A stretch of 64,000 bases of DNA from Cerioporus squamosus (lineage: Eukaryota > Basidiomycota > Agaricomycetes > Polyporales > Polyporaceae): NCBI GenBank assembly GCA_022592435.1, contig JABYQS010000144.1, positions 34,789 to 98,788 on the forward strand, given 5' to 3'. The notes below the pieces were generated by a model. It had not been told where the DNA came from. It was given only the letters and a program-made list of their open reading frames with translations, and searched no databases. The position numbers were made by a program, and so were the translations under genes. Position 1 is the stretch's first letter. The number at the start of each line of letters is the position of its first letter. Below, one piece after another: positions 1 to 11,226 of the stretch.

Positions 1-2300
1 TGCATTCTCGCTACAGTTTCTCGTCCAGGCACTATACTGCTCAGTAAGTGAGATTTAACATGCGATTGCGGTGACTCAACTGCGCCGTAGGGCTTGTAAT
101 CCTGCCTGCAACGTACCATCAGCTCGCTCGATGCCAGCGTGTGCATGAGAATGCGCATGGCTTGTGCTACCTGGTTCGTCATGATGACCTCACAAAGTTC
201 CCAAGTACGTCCCGGCCGCCAGCTGGGCCATTATGGAGGGACACCCGCCGAAATTTGAGGTCCCTGCCGCCGGTACTCTGGCCCTCTAACTTCTTACCGA
301 GTATGTGGGAGTACCGCGTCTTGCGCTATTGCTGATGATCTGCCTTCTTCAGTCTTGGCTTGCGGTCAGCTTGACCAATTGCGTGCAGGTTCAGTTCTCT
401 GCTGCTGAACGACTCGGAGAGATCTGCTTGTCGTACGTCTCCAACATATGTACATATTGGCCTATGCTGAATTGTTAAATGTGAGGTTCACTTGGGTATT
501 CCCTTGCGTCATGTTGTTTCCCGCTCTTATGACGATCACAATCGCGGAGTTGCGTTGGCGTCGATCCAGACTTCAAGAGCCATGGCCAATCGCACGGTCG
601 TCAGACGGGACGGCTCTCAACATGACTTCATGGCCGCTCGATTGCTCGCCGCAGCTTCAGCTCGCACACTGTCGTCTAGGGAGACGCCGACGCGGAACCC
701 CGTCAGACGGGTCAGTTGCGACTGGTAGAATGTACATGTACGCCCCGTTTCGTGGCCGCGCGGGGGACACGAATGCTAACTAGCGGCCCCGTGATCGTGC
801 CTGCTCGAGCTGCGACCGACCACAGGTCATTGACGCGTCTCTCAGCCTCCACACGCGGTCAGACCTGGCTGTCGGATAACCCACTTCGAGTATATGGCAG
901 TCGATTCTGGCACGCCATGCAAGCCCACCAGGGACGCCGCTCTGCCCGCTCCTCTACACGCGAGATCTCTCTGCGGACGTATCTGAATCATGCTCCACAG
1001 ATACCTCAGCATTTTCTCGCGCTGACCTCAAAGGCCAGTGGAGCAACGTACCTCGCGATCTCGAGGCGACCTCGTACGTACGCCGTTACTCGGCCTCGGC
1101 AGCCCACCCTTCCTTCCATGCAAGCCCACTTCGATGTCATACACTCGCCTACCCGCACGCCGCCGGGCCCTGGCGTCGTCAAGCTGTACCTGTGGACGCC
1201 CGCCACCGCCTTCGCCAAGCCATCCGGGGCCCCCTGTCCCTACGAAGTACCAAATATTGGCGACCCGGAGGCGCGAGCCGCGGTGCTCGAGTACGTTGAA
1301 GCGACTGGCAGGATCGCCTCCTTTGGTGCGCACCCCGATGGTTCAACATTCCTTCTCTCTCCTACTACCCTTCCCCTGTCTCACCCACGGTCTCTGTCTG
1401 TTTTTCTCTTCCTTTCTCTCTCTCTCTCTCTCTTACTATACGTAGTGTACACGTCCCGCGACCCAGCGTCACGAACGGCTATCTCCTACTGTACCCCGAG
1501 GGCACATATCCCTCGTTCCACCAACCCCCAGGGCACGCCAACCCACTCCGTCGCATGTTCTTTCTCTTTCTCTCACTCTTCATCCGCCCTTCCCCGTAAC
1601 ACACTCACCGCTACCTTCCCCCCCTGCTCTTCGTGCAAGCTCTCCGCACACGTCCCGTATCTCGTCCGGTCTCCTTATCTCATTGAATCACAATGTCTTG
1701 TCACTATACCACCATGTATCGCCAGCACACGCACGCGCACCGTTACGATAGCCCTACGGTAGACCTAGAGTAGATGTAGCAGTGGCAACTTCGGCCGTAA
1801 ACGGCCTCCATGCCACTATAATCAATAAACACACACACAGCGCAGCTCACAAGGAGGTCAGAAGTACAGCTGAAACGGTGAAGAGTGTGTGAAGAGTGGA
1901 GCGTAACACTCGGACGGTGCGTAGATGCCGTTACCTTCGGTACAACTGCGGACCGAAAGTGCCCCAGTTTCGATACGAGTTGGTGACAGCGGAGATAGGC
2001 AGTGGCTATGTCGTAGGAGTCCCTTATAATTGGGGTCTCTACATATCTGTACTTCGAGCGCAACACGCCAGTTCACTAAGCTTTCGATGCCGAAGAAGCC
2101 TCTAACCACCCGGCCGTAGGAGGCACTAGCGCACTTGCTAGAGGCTTCCTCCAAAGCTCCTCGTCTCCGCTCGTGTTTCTTTCGTCAGGGTCAGTGCACC
2201 TTGTCTGTCTGCCACAGCCCCAGCAACACACGGGGCGCATGTCCTTTCAGAGCGTATCAGCCCTAGCAGGGATACTCGAGATTTGTACTGTGGGACTCAC
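1..2300. other. No convincing gene; weak exon-like stretch and a (TC)n tract
   Basis: I see no gene I can support here. A stretch on the + strand at about 1010-1340 stays open and has ordinary amino-acid composition, so it could be an isolated exon, but no splice-supported continuation was found. A pure TC dinucleotide run lies at about 1415-1432, followed by pyrimidine-rich DNA to about 1650. Confidence 0.5.
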
Positions 2301-2312
2301 TGTCTGCTCCGC

Positions 2313-3456
2313 TTAGGTCGCTGTCTGATGATGATCGCCATGAACCCGGACCCGGTATATGCACGTATATGCATCGTATCCCCAGTTCTCTTTGAATACC
2401 AAGAGCAACGTATCCACAACAAGCTTGAGCGCGTTAGCATCCGAGAAGAGACTGAACGTCTGCACGGGGTTCCTGCCATGAATATCGTATACTATTTGAC
2501 CGAGCAGGACGAAGCTTGTGTAGTAGAAGTCGGGATGCAAGTCGGGAAGCCCGTGTTCGTAAGCAAGATTTAATCCTGTCGCAAGTTGCAAACTACCGGT
2601 ACTTTGTCGTAGAGACCTAGGAAGGGGACCCCATACATCAATGAGTCTCGGCGCTGTATCGTTGCGGTAGGCAAGTTGCCTCGGTACGTGATCGATTGTG
2701 ATTGCCCGAGGTATTATCTCCTGCGCGAGCTTGATACCGAGGCTTCCGCGCTGTCCCTTCATAGGCCAGCAGCATCCTGCCTGAAGCTCGGGCGTAAGAG
2801 CGAGCTCAGGAGGCCGCGGTGAAATCTCCGGTGTCCTCCAGAGCCTGGCCCACAGAGGGACGTCGAGGGTGTAGGTTCGCGAAGTCAGTTCGCGGACAAC
2901 ACTGGCCCCAGCACTCCACAGAGCGAAGTCAGGCTCTCCTACGGAGTCCAGATATACCATGAGCTGGAGCTCCCTCTCCAGGGACTGCAATTTTTGCAGT
3001 ATATCCCGGGTTGAAGCAGACACCAGACCTGGTTCGATTATGCATAGTGAGTAGACATCCTGGGCGTTCGATCAGGGGTGGTTCTTCACCCTTACCCTCA
3101 CAGAGAGCTATCCGAGCTCCTGAATACAGAGCACTCCCCACGTGTCTCAGGGGTCGGAAGACGGAAGACCACATCTCGTTCGAAACCTGCAGGGATGCAG
3201 CGTCAAGAAGTCGATTAGGTACAGCTGAAGCGACCGGCGTACTTACTATGTTGTCTATGCAGATCACTGCAATAGCAACTGTCAAGGTGCATACGTAGAA
3301 TTTGGGGCGTGTGCGTAGGAGGCCGAGGTCTACGCCGAATTGGACGAGCGTGAAGTGGAGTAGTGATAGTCCAACATGGTAGTAGAGTAAAGCAGTATAG
3401 CGAAGCTCGTCTACCACTTTATATGCGATAGAGTGAAAGGAGCGGAGTATGTTCAT
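2313..3456 (-). CDS. SUN-domain protein (nuclear envelope type)
   Basis: Model on the minus strand: exons 3456-3247, 3186-3096 and 3028-2313, giving 338 residues with all phases matching. The N-terminal part has a membrane-like hydrophobic stretch (around residues 52-68, FYVCTLTVAIAVICIDN). A short coiled region follows (DILQKLQSLEREL). The C-terminal half matches a SUN (Sad1/UNC-84) fold: ASVVRELTSRTY, a GCCWPMKGQRGSLGIKL block, the IDHVPRQLAYRNDTAPRLIDVWG region, and a final YTCIYRVRVHG. Family knowledge: SUN proteins sit in the inner nuclear membrane and bind KASH partners in the lumen; small SUN paralogues are common in Agaricomycetes. The intron at 3246-3187 has GTAAGT, a TTGAC-type branch and CAG. 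No lesion was found. The start is the first ATG of an exon that stays open. The SUN assignment is firm; the biological role is inferred. Confidence 0.85.
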
Positions 3457-3745
3457 CGCCAGCCTTCGTAGCTCGATGTTTCTCGAGCAATCAGGGGATG
3501 ACAGAACTTAAGAGCGGATTAAAACCACACTCCGGGCGCGACGATTCCCCAATACGGAAAGCCTAAGCTCGAGCCTGCAGCGACTGCTCGCGAGTAGGAC
3601 TGGCTAAAATGGGATCTGTGACGTTGCGCTCGATCGCACCGTACCGGAACAATATACATAATTATACCGGGATCTGCAAGTACTTCTTTCTCGAGTTACT
3701 ACTCCTGGCAAGCGGGTCTTGCCACCATATTCCAACACCGACACT

Positions 3746-5251
3746 CTACCGAGCAACGGCAGCTACTCGCTCCACAAGGTACCGCGGCCCTCCTTTCCCT
3801 CCCCAGATCTCTCGGTGGCCTGCGGACGCTGTATGCACGTTAACGCGGAATACACGTGGGCCCGGATGGCTAGGGACCTGGCAGCGGAATTTGATGACCT
3901 CCCCAGTACGATCACAGCCCATGTACTTAGCTATCTGCCGACAGCATCGCATTTCCACACCGTTAGGTTTCCGACGGAGTGGGGCATCGGACACCCTGTA
4001 AATATCCCCGTGCTTCGCCACGTAGACGGACGTGTGTTTCATGATCTCCTGCTTCAATGCATGGCGTATGGCCGGCCATAGGTCTTCCTGTCCGAGAACG
4101 AAGTAGTCCGCAACGCTGCAAACAAATTGAGACATGACAAGAATCGGATCTAGAGCAGGTGCATCGAATGCGAGGATCGCAGAGAACCTCCGGCTGGTGG
4201 ACGCGATAGATCATCAGCACCTAGTCTATGCGCACTTGTTCAGACTCACCCGATCTCACGCATCTCCTCGAGCGAATGCTCGACAAATCCTCCGCAGCAT
4301 ACAACAAACAGGAGAGATCTACGGAACCTGTCTGCTGGTCGATAGTCGCCTAAGATATGTTCCACTATCTGAAGAACCACTTGAGTTCACGGTACTGTGC
4401 GTTGACTGAAACGTTGCGTATGCCCTACCGCAGGAAGACTGGTGCTCCTGCCACTCCCGTAGAGGAGACCGCCATCGCGAGCACTTGCATGAGTATTGAG
4501 CACCATGATGAGATCGCATGTTCGCGACCTGGCGAGGGGGTATCAGAAGATACACCTATACACATGGAAGAATACTCGCTCGGAGAAATCACGCAAAGCA
4601 ATTCTTTTGCTCTTGAGATCTGCGACCACTTTCCTGTCCGCGAGATCATGAAATCCACGGTTCAACACCAGGAGTCCATTCTCCTGCAAGAATGCATAAG
4701 TCTAAAACGAACCGAGAAAAACATGGACCCACTCGGGAAATGAAACGACTTCGTAACATGCTCTCGAGTACCGAAGTTGAGGATTGGTGGACATTGAAGG
4801 CTTGAGTATCGTCGACTTCGCAGTACAGTTGGTACAACACCACGGGAGTGGCGCTCATGCCTTGCGAGCCCACACCGACAGAGCGGACTGGTATTAAATA
4901 CTGATCGAAAGAAGTCAGAAGAGCACTATGTCAACAAGGTAAACTTACTGGGGCCGGATGCCCTGCGTGTTCATAGCAGGAAGGGCAGACCCATTCTTTA
5001 TAGTCGGGGAAGCACCCTGGTATGCCATTGCGCGTGACACAGCCAGCTGTGGACTTGCAACGCGAGCAAATTACGACGTAGCCACCTTGTCGACAGAACC
5101 AGCATTGCTGCGGAGGAAGCATCAACTTCACAATGGCGGAACATGGCGGTTCACGTACCGTGACCAAACTCCCTGCGCATTCGACCGCAGCATGGCTTGG
5201 AGCAATCGGGAGGCGCTGCTCTGTGAAGTGGGAAGTCACTGGCTTCAGCAC
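3746..5251 (-). CDS. Multi-exon gene with PHD-like Cys finger, partly resolved
   Basis: At 5100-4950 the minus strand encodes a zinc-finger-like pattern: CWFC, then CSRC, a further Cys, and CPSCYEH, similar to a PHD finger. A GTAAGT...CAG intron follows (about 4951-4897) and joins in phase to an exon starting YLIPVRSVGVGSQGM. A second candidate junction near 4690 leads to an exon reading ENGLLVLNRGFHDLADRK. Further downstream (4135-3746) is an open stretch beginning MSQFVCSVADYFVLG, not convincingly connected. I recognise no catalytic domain. Some exons may be missing or damaged, and I could not decide whether this is one gene or two. The finger and the first splice junction are visible; everything else is inference. 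Confidence 0.45.
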
Positions 5252-5922
5252 ACAATCGGCGCGAACTTAGGAAACTCCGTACCGGCGTGTATAGCGCCAC
5301 CGCGGCCAGAATACGGGATCTCGCGATCGTGCATAGCTGGATCCGTCGCCAATCGTGCGCTCCGACGAAGCACAGATATTCTCCCAATAGGTTCTCCGGA
5401 CACGGACCGTTCTCTACAGAAGACGTGCCTATCATCATAGGGACTCTGAACTCGAGGTCATTGACTCACTACCTTGACGGCGGGTTGTGCCTGCCTTGAA
5501 CACTAGACCCAGGTAAGACGGCAATGTCATTTTCAATACGAGATCCTGGCTGGGTAGTTGATGTACGTGGGTAGAAACCACATGAGCCCGGTTACGAACC
5601 TGTACCAGGCTCCGGACCACTCGGATGTCCTGAGAGGACGACAAATTCATCAGGGGATCCGGGCGCCAGGGACATTCGCGATGTGCTGTCTTCACACGGG
5701 TTCTCGAGGATATGGGCAAGCACGAACGCCTATGAGCGAACTGTGATATTGACATATATATGTCGCACAACCCGAACAACTGTGAACATTGATAGGTAAA
5801 TGGACCTGTTTGACTTCGCAAGGACAGTACAAGCTCCGTATTCGTACTGCACATTATGTCTTGTTATATAAGGCAAGTCCAAACCTCGTACGCCGCCCAA
5901 GAAGTCTGAACAAACGATCTAG

Positions 5923-6784
5923 ATGTTCACCAAAGAACTTCCTTTAAGGGGGTTCACCCTAGCGCCCTGGACGATCCCACTAGATATAAAGGGGTCCCCT
6001 CGAGCTCCATCAGACCAGACATCCCCAGCCAGTCCATCGAAAACATCGATGTCCCACCCGTCCCCCAACGTTAACGCAACGGCGCAAGGCTTCAGTGGCC
6101 TCTCGCTCACAGGGAGCTCTACTCCAGTGCAGCATACGACCTCGGACCCAACCATGCCGACAGCCCCGCGGCCGTCGACACCGGTGCGATCGACGGCACC
6201 ACCGCAGAAGCAGGACTCTCCCATGTCAATCGACATGATGTCACGTCAGCCCTCACGCGCTCAGTCTCCGATGGAGGAAATCCTCAACTCGTGAGTGTTT
6301 CGCAACCGACCACGCCGTAGCACTGGCTCACTTCATCCGACAGAGCCACATACGCGGCCATCACAGCGTTGGGTACGTATGAACTTGTACAGAGACCAGG
6401 TTCATACTCACCCAAGCCTCGGCAGGAATGGACCCGCTGCAGCGGGCGACGCCCACCACTGACACGCCTGTGTCGGCAACAAGCACGGACGGTGCGCCGG
6501 CGACGGGCACGGAAGATGCGCCGGCGACGAGCACTGACGACTCGCCTGCGGTGGCGACGCCCACCACTGGCACGCCTCAACCGATCTTGCTCGCTATAGA
6601 AGGACTGCGCCAGGTTGCTCGTTACCAAGTCATAGATCTCCAAGACGTTGTGAAGGGATTCAATACCTCTATCGGTGCGCTCGCGGACTCGGTGGACGAA
6701 ATACGGGTGGCGACCAACCACCTGAAAGCGCTGACCATATGCCTCGCCTTGGATAACGACATGCAAATTCCGGAGGAACTGTAA
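5923..6784 (+). CDS. Small Ser/Thr/Pro-rich protein, three exons
   Basis: Exons 5923-6290, 6344-6372 and 6426-6784 give a 251-residue protein; phases join cleanly through a 29-bp micro-exon (N-S-A-T-Y-A-A-I-T-A-L-G). Both introns are 53 bp with GTGAGT or GTACGT donors and CAG acceptors. The first 180 residues are low-complexity and rich in Ser, Thr and Pro, with an imperfect repeat of the type ATPTTGTP / APATGTEDAPATSTDD around 6440-6570. The last 70 residues look helical (ILLAIEGLRQVARYQVIDL) and may oligomerise. I do not recognise the family. The ATG chosen is the first in the open exon. No upstream neighbour suggests a function. Confidence 0.6.
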
Positions 6785-7139
6785 GCAGTCTGGCTTATCA
6801 CATCAATGTTAATGGCTGACGTCGCAGGTAGGCGGGTCTAGGATAACTGAAGGCGGAATAGAGCTAGACGGCGGAGCAAGCTACTGGGGAGGAGAGCGCG
6901 CAGATATGTATCATATGTAGCTTCGAAGATCAGTTCCGACAGTCTCGTGGACAGCTTGCGCGATACGACATAATCATCGGTTGGAAGGATATGCATAACA
7001 GTACGAATGCTGAATACAGACTTACCTGATCTCCCGCACTGGCACTTCAGACTCTTGCTGTCGATGCCAACGAAGACTATTGTGCGGAGGAAGTTCACGT
7101 GAGAACATGAAGACAAGGCGAGAAGTGCTGCTCGATTAT

Positions 7140-8130
7140 GAAGCGCGTGTCAGTACAGATATTTCGCCGCCGTGAGAGCACTCAGACTCACCTCGAGCTC
7201 GTGACTGAAGCCGCACGCTGGGGCAGCGGCGCTGCGCGTGCCGTCTGCAGGCGGTGGGAGCCCGACGAGAGACTCCGGCCCTAAGCAAACCGCGAACTGA
7301 CATAGAGACACATACGAGTCAGTACGAATGTCTCGCCGTGGGAGCACTCAGACTCACCTCAGCACTCCAAGCGTCCGTGTAGCCGCAGGTACTGTGCTCG
7401 GATGGAGGTGCTCCGCATGCGTCCGGAACGTGCGGATGCAAGCCGCCGCCCGTCTGCACGCCTTGCGAACCCGACGGGAGAGGCTGAGGAGAGCGGCATC
7501 GAGGAGAACAGGTACAGTAGGCTGGCAGGAGGACGGCGGACGTCGAGCAGTGAGCAGGCGGGGACATCGATGGCGGAGCGCACGCGACGCGGACGCGCCC
7601 GCGCCCCGCCCGCGCCCTCGCTGACAAAGCTGCACAGCCTCCCGCACGCGTACACGGACCGACCCGCCGAGACGCGGTGGCACTTCGACACGCGGTGGCA
7701 CTTCGACACGCGGTGGCACTTCGACACGCGGTGGCACTTCGACACGCGGTGGCACTTCGACACGCGGTGGCACTTCGACCTGCCCCATATGCATGTCGCT
7801 CGTCTGCTCCCTCTAGATCTACGATACAACTTGCTATCCTCGGCTTCCTTTCTCTCTCGGCGACAATTGCAAACATCTCGTCCCGGCCATCCTACTCTCC
7901 GCCTGCCATCAATGGCAGCTCGATCTCGTTCCTCCATCTTCTCCCTCACGTCACCTCCCTCGTCGTCTCGCCCGCCGCCACCCGTTCGTGCCACTCGCTA
8001 ACACCTTCCACCTCCAGGTTCCGCTGCTGTCGGCCTCGCGCATCGGTCATGCGGAACTGCTTCCTTGCACCGCCATCACTGGTGAGAATATTCCCCTTCC
8101 ATCCTGCCTGTTTTGGCAGGGCTTACAACT
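7140..8130 (-). repeat. Copy A of a three-copy intron-bearing repeat
   Basis: About 0.95 kb is nearly identical to 28040-29110 (same orientation) and to 48283-49140 (opposite orientation). Read on the minus strand, it contains two consensus introns: 7357-7297 (61 bp, GTGAGT...CTGAC...CAG) and one starting at 7191. They bracket a 105-bp, 35-codon exon (7296-7192) that stays open in phase with the preceding 185-codon frame. The homology to copy C runs past 8090 into the shared right flank, while copy B diverges at about 29111. Copy A alone lacks the TGA that interrupts this frame in copies B and C. No protein family is recognised; the encoded sequence is Arg/Ala/Pro-rich. It may be a dispersed gene family or a mobile unit that carries exons. 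Confidence 0.75.
7672..7779 (+). repeat. 18-bp minisatellite, six perfect units
   Basis: Six perfect tandem copies of acgcggtggcacttcgac. The same position in copies B (28782-28817) and C (48607-48642) has only two. The 18-bp length keeps all reading frames open; the minus strand reads a repeated CRSATA hexapeptide. Confidence 0.95.
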
Positions 8131-9027
8131 ACCTCGGCGGTAGCAGTCAGCGACCTCCGCGCCTCCCAGGGGCAGTAGTCTCGGAGCCAGCCGTTCTACG
8201 GGCTTGTAATCAAGGCCTAGAACGTCTGGTGACTGCGTTCATCCGCTGCTTGTGTCCTCGAATCAGGCCTCAGACGATGAGGAGGCGACTAGTAGCTCGC
8301 GTTGCGGAGATGGTGGAAAGGCTTACACGACAGTCACCAGACGAGGCTCCTGGGCTCTAGACTAAGATCCCATGATCACATATGCCTGGCGGTTCTAATT
8401 GCTCGTTTGAGCAGCTCCTCTCCCGGTGATAGCGGCTGCGGTGTTTTCACTCGCGAACCCCCGCAAGCACAGCTTGCCTGTAGTTCCCTGGCTTGGGCAA
8501 CGGTGATGACTACTCACGTTGAGCTTGTACGAGCTTGCTCAACCTTGCTATCATAGACCATCATTTTCCTCTGGTGTCAAGCATGCATCTCGTTCGCATT
8601 CCGACAGTCATGGTCAGCAGATCGCGATCGAACGTCGGGGGCGACATCTAGTATGCCTCGTTGAGCAGGTTTAACGCAGCCCCTTCCCATAGTGATACCA
8701 TCTGTATGGCCTCTCATATCTTCCCTTTCAATGACAGTCGTTTATCGGTCTTGCTTCTGTTGTGAGATTGAGGCGTCAGGTATATAGTGCGCGGCTTGCT
8801 GCCTGTAGCCATCACCTCGAGGCCTCATCCTCGAACCAGGACCTCTCTGCGCAGTACCTTCTGATGTCATCTGTCAGTCCTGTTCGTCTTCAATCCACCC
8901 GATACTTCACTGACCGGGTCGGAAGATAGGTTTCATATGCATATTCCGTCCCTGCAGCACGAGCCTTATCCATACCGCTGATATCTGACGCTATCCTCTC
9001 ATTCTCTACACCCGTAACGATCCTCAG
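8130..9027. other. No gene seen; possible upstream exon of the next gene
   Basis: No supported gene. The ATG at 8872 opens a 21-codon frame upstream of the nucleotidyltransferase exon and could be its first exon, but no clean donor was found. Confidence 0.4.
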
Positions 9028-10120
9028 ATTGCAACGGGTGTGCAGAACTGCTGCCAAAGCCGTGCGAGATTACATCGCCCGAGCATTCGATGTGCGTCGC
9101 GTCTTGATACGCTTCTTCCCGGACGCGCTGGCGTTCAGGACTCTTCAGGCACGAACCGGCACGCTCATCTCGGGATCAGTGGCCCTGCAGTTCTTTGACC
9201 GCGGATTCTACCCTGATTCTGACCTGGATCTCTATGTACACATGCGCCATAGGAGAGAGGTTGGACGCTGGTTGCTGGACCAAGGCTATTGTTTTGAGCC
9301 AGCACCTTACCAGCCGTCCGAATTTGAAGCAGCGGCCACTGAAGCTCTCTCAGGGCTGGCAGTGACACCGTATGGAATGCCCGGGATAGCCGCAGTCATG
9401 AACTTCACCCGGCGCTGCGACGTCCCCGCAGACATGTTGACATGCGACGCCCCAGAGACATTGAAGGTCCAACTCATCGTAGCGAGGAAGACGCCTATGG
9501 AGGTGATTCTGGGTTTCCATTCAAGTAGGTCTCCATTTCGGAGGTTTCCTCGCGAGAGAGGCGCTGATGCATACGCAACAGCTTGTGTCATGAATGTCAT
9601 CAGCTTCGAGAAGGCTTACTGTTTATTTCCCCGGGCGACCTTGGAAGAGCGGTTGTCGCTACTCAGTTCCTCGAGCGCAGGGCATTCGAGACGTCGGCGA
9701 CAGAGTGTGGCGAAATATGCCATCCGAGGCTTCACCATCATTGAGCGCATACCATTCACAGATCTTCGTGCCCCCAGTCTATTTCCTTTGGGATGGCGAT
9801 GGATCGATGACAGCTCGTCATGGGTGATTCCTCTGGATATCACCGATGTAGCACCTTCGGCCTCCCCGAACAAATCAAGTCCGCCGCTCCTACACGATCC
9901 TGTGGTCGTGTGTAATTGGGAGGTGCAGTACACGCCACTTAGAGGGGCAGTCATGCGTTATGTTGTTGCGAAGTCGGAGTTACTTCGCTATCGATACCTC
10001 ATTGGCGATCCTGACTTAGCTGGCAAGTTGGAGAGGCATTTTGCCGCAAAGCTCATAGAAGAACGATTCAAACATAAGGCCGAGTTGGACGTATGGCAAT
10101 TGTATGTGGATTACCATTGA
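9028..10120 (+). CDS. Nucleotidyltransferase-fold protein (Pol beta superfamily-like)
   Basis: The exon opens after a CAG acceptor at 9027 and is open to the stop at 10120 except for a 57-bp in-frame intron at 9525-9581 (GTAGGT...CAG), whose removal joins GFHS to TCVMNVI. The hallmark is the GS...DxD signature of the DNA polymerase beta-type nucleotidyltransferase superfamily: SGSVALQFFDR, then YPDSDLDLYV about 13 residues later. Family knowledge: these two Asp residues bind metal and the GS loop binds the nucleotide. Proteins of this general type are expanded in Agaricomycetes, mostly without known function; the substrate cannot be told from sequence. The true start is upstream and not resolved. 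No disabling change was seen. Confidence 0.7.
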
Positions 10121-10129
10121 ATACCTCCA

Positions 10130-11220
10130 TCCATTCACTGACAGTCACGTAGTCACGACCGTACTCTACCTGACCTGTGCCGTGGGTTTCTGACGGAACT
10201 CGCCCGGCGGAAGTTGAGCTGCATGCGAAGCATAGCAGACTAGACGATAGCTTAGCCATTCTGCGGTAACATGTGCAACATTGATAGGGCGCGATCGTCG
10301 TTGTAAATGGCCGTGAATGAAGCCTTGTCCACATATATGCGTGACAGAGAACGCGACATACCGGTCAGGAACGACTTGTCCCATACGCCACCCCTCGAGC
10401 GTCAGTGGCATTCGGTGATAAATTCCATTGCATTGGGTGGAGAGCGAGTTACATTATGTTCTGAGTCGCGTGCCACGGACGTCCTGAATCATAGTCCCAG
10501 CAGCTTGGAAGTCATATCGCAAACATGTGTCTGATAGCGGTCAACCGAGTCCCGTATGACTTACTGTTGACATCAGGTAGTCGTGGACATCCGGAGGTAC
10601 AGCACTTGCCAAGGTATGGTGCGCCATGCAGGAGAGGGGGAGTGACTCAGCGACGGCCGCAGGTTTGGGTTTAAAAACTTGGATGTCACGTGACTCCTGC
10701 CAGTCGACAGACGAATGAGACCAAAGTGAAAGGGAAGCACAAGAAGATAACAACAACCTACTCAAGAGCTTCCTTGGTGGCCTTGTTTCGTACGATCATC
10801 CTGCGCGTAATGCACACAAGACTTGGCTGGCCGTCCCGAAGCATCGAGGTTAAGGCTGCGCCGAACGAGGTCGAGATCGAAGCAGAGGTGGTCGCAGAAC
10901 GTTACGGGGCGGAGGTTGCGCAAGAGCCGTGGCCTGGACGCAGGACGTTGAAACGACACATGACGTTGAGGCCGGAGAGGTCATGGGAGAGAATGAGACC
11001 TTCGCGATGCTTTCGCCACGGAGGATGGCCGATATCATCAGCATGATCAAGCCGAAGTTCTCGCGCTTGAGCAACTCCCTTCAACAGCTTCAGTCCGCAA
11101 ACTTAGCGGGGGAATGCAGTCTACGGTCGCAACGTCGTCGAAGGCCTAGGATTCGATGAGCACCCCGTTGCGGCGTGCGGGCCAGTCTGCGTCTGCTTTG
11201 TGTGTCATTCTCGACTGTGT
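10130..11220. other. No gene supported
   Basis: Only short overlapping open stretches with Arg/Ala-rich composition; none has a splice-supported extension. Nothing recognised. Confidence 0.45.
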
Positions 11221-11226
11221 TCAGAT

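Noticed and set aside
716..1762. 348-codon open frame on the + strand
   Set aside because: Low-complexity Ser/Thr/Arg/Leu content, crosses the TC microsatellite, overlapping open frames on both strands; no splice or domain support beyond a possible exon at 1010-1340.
7359..8001. Long + and - strand frames inside the A/B/C repeat
   Set aside because: Several frames are open at once because of GC-rich sequence and 18-bp units; only the frame that fits the introns is favoured, and even that has no known family.
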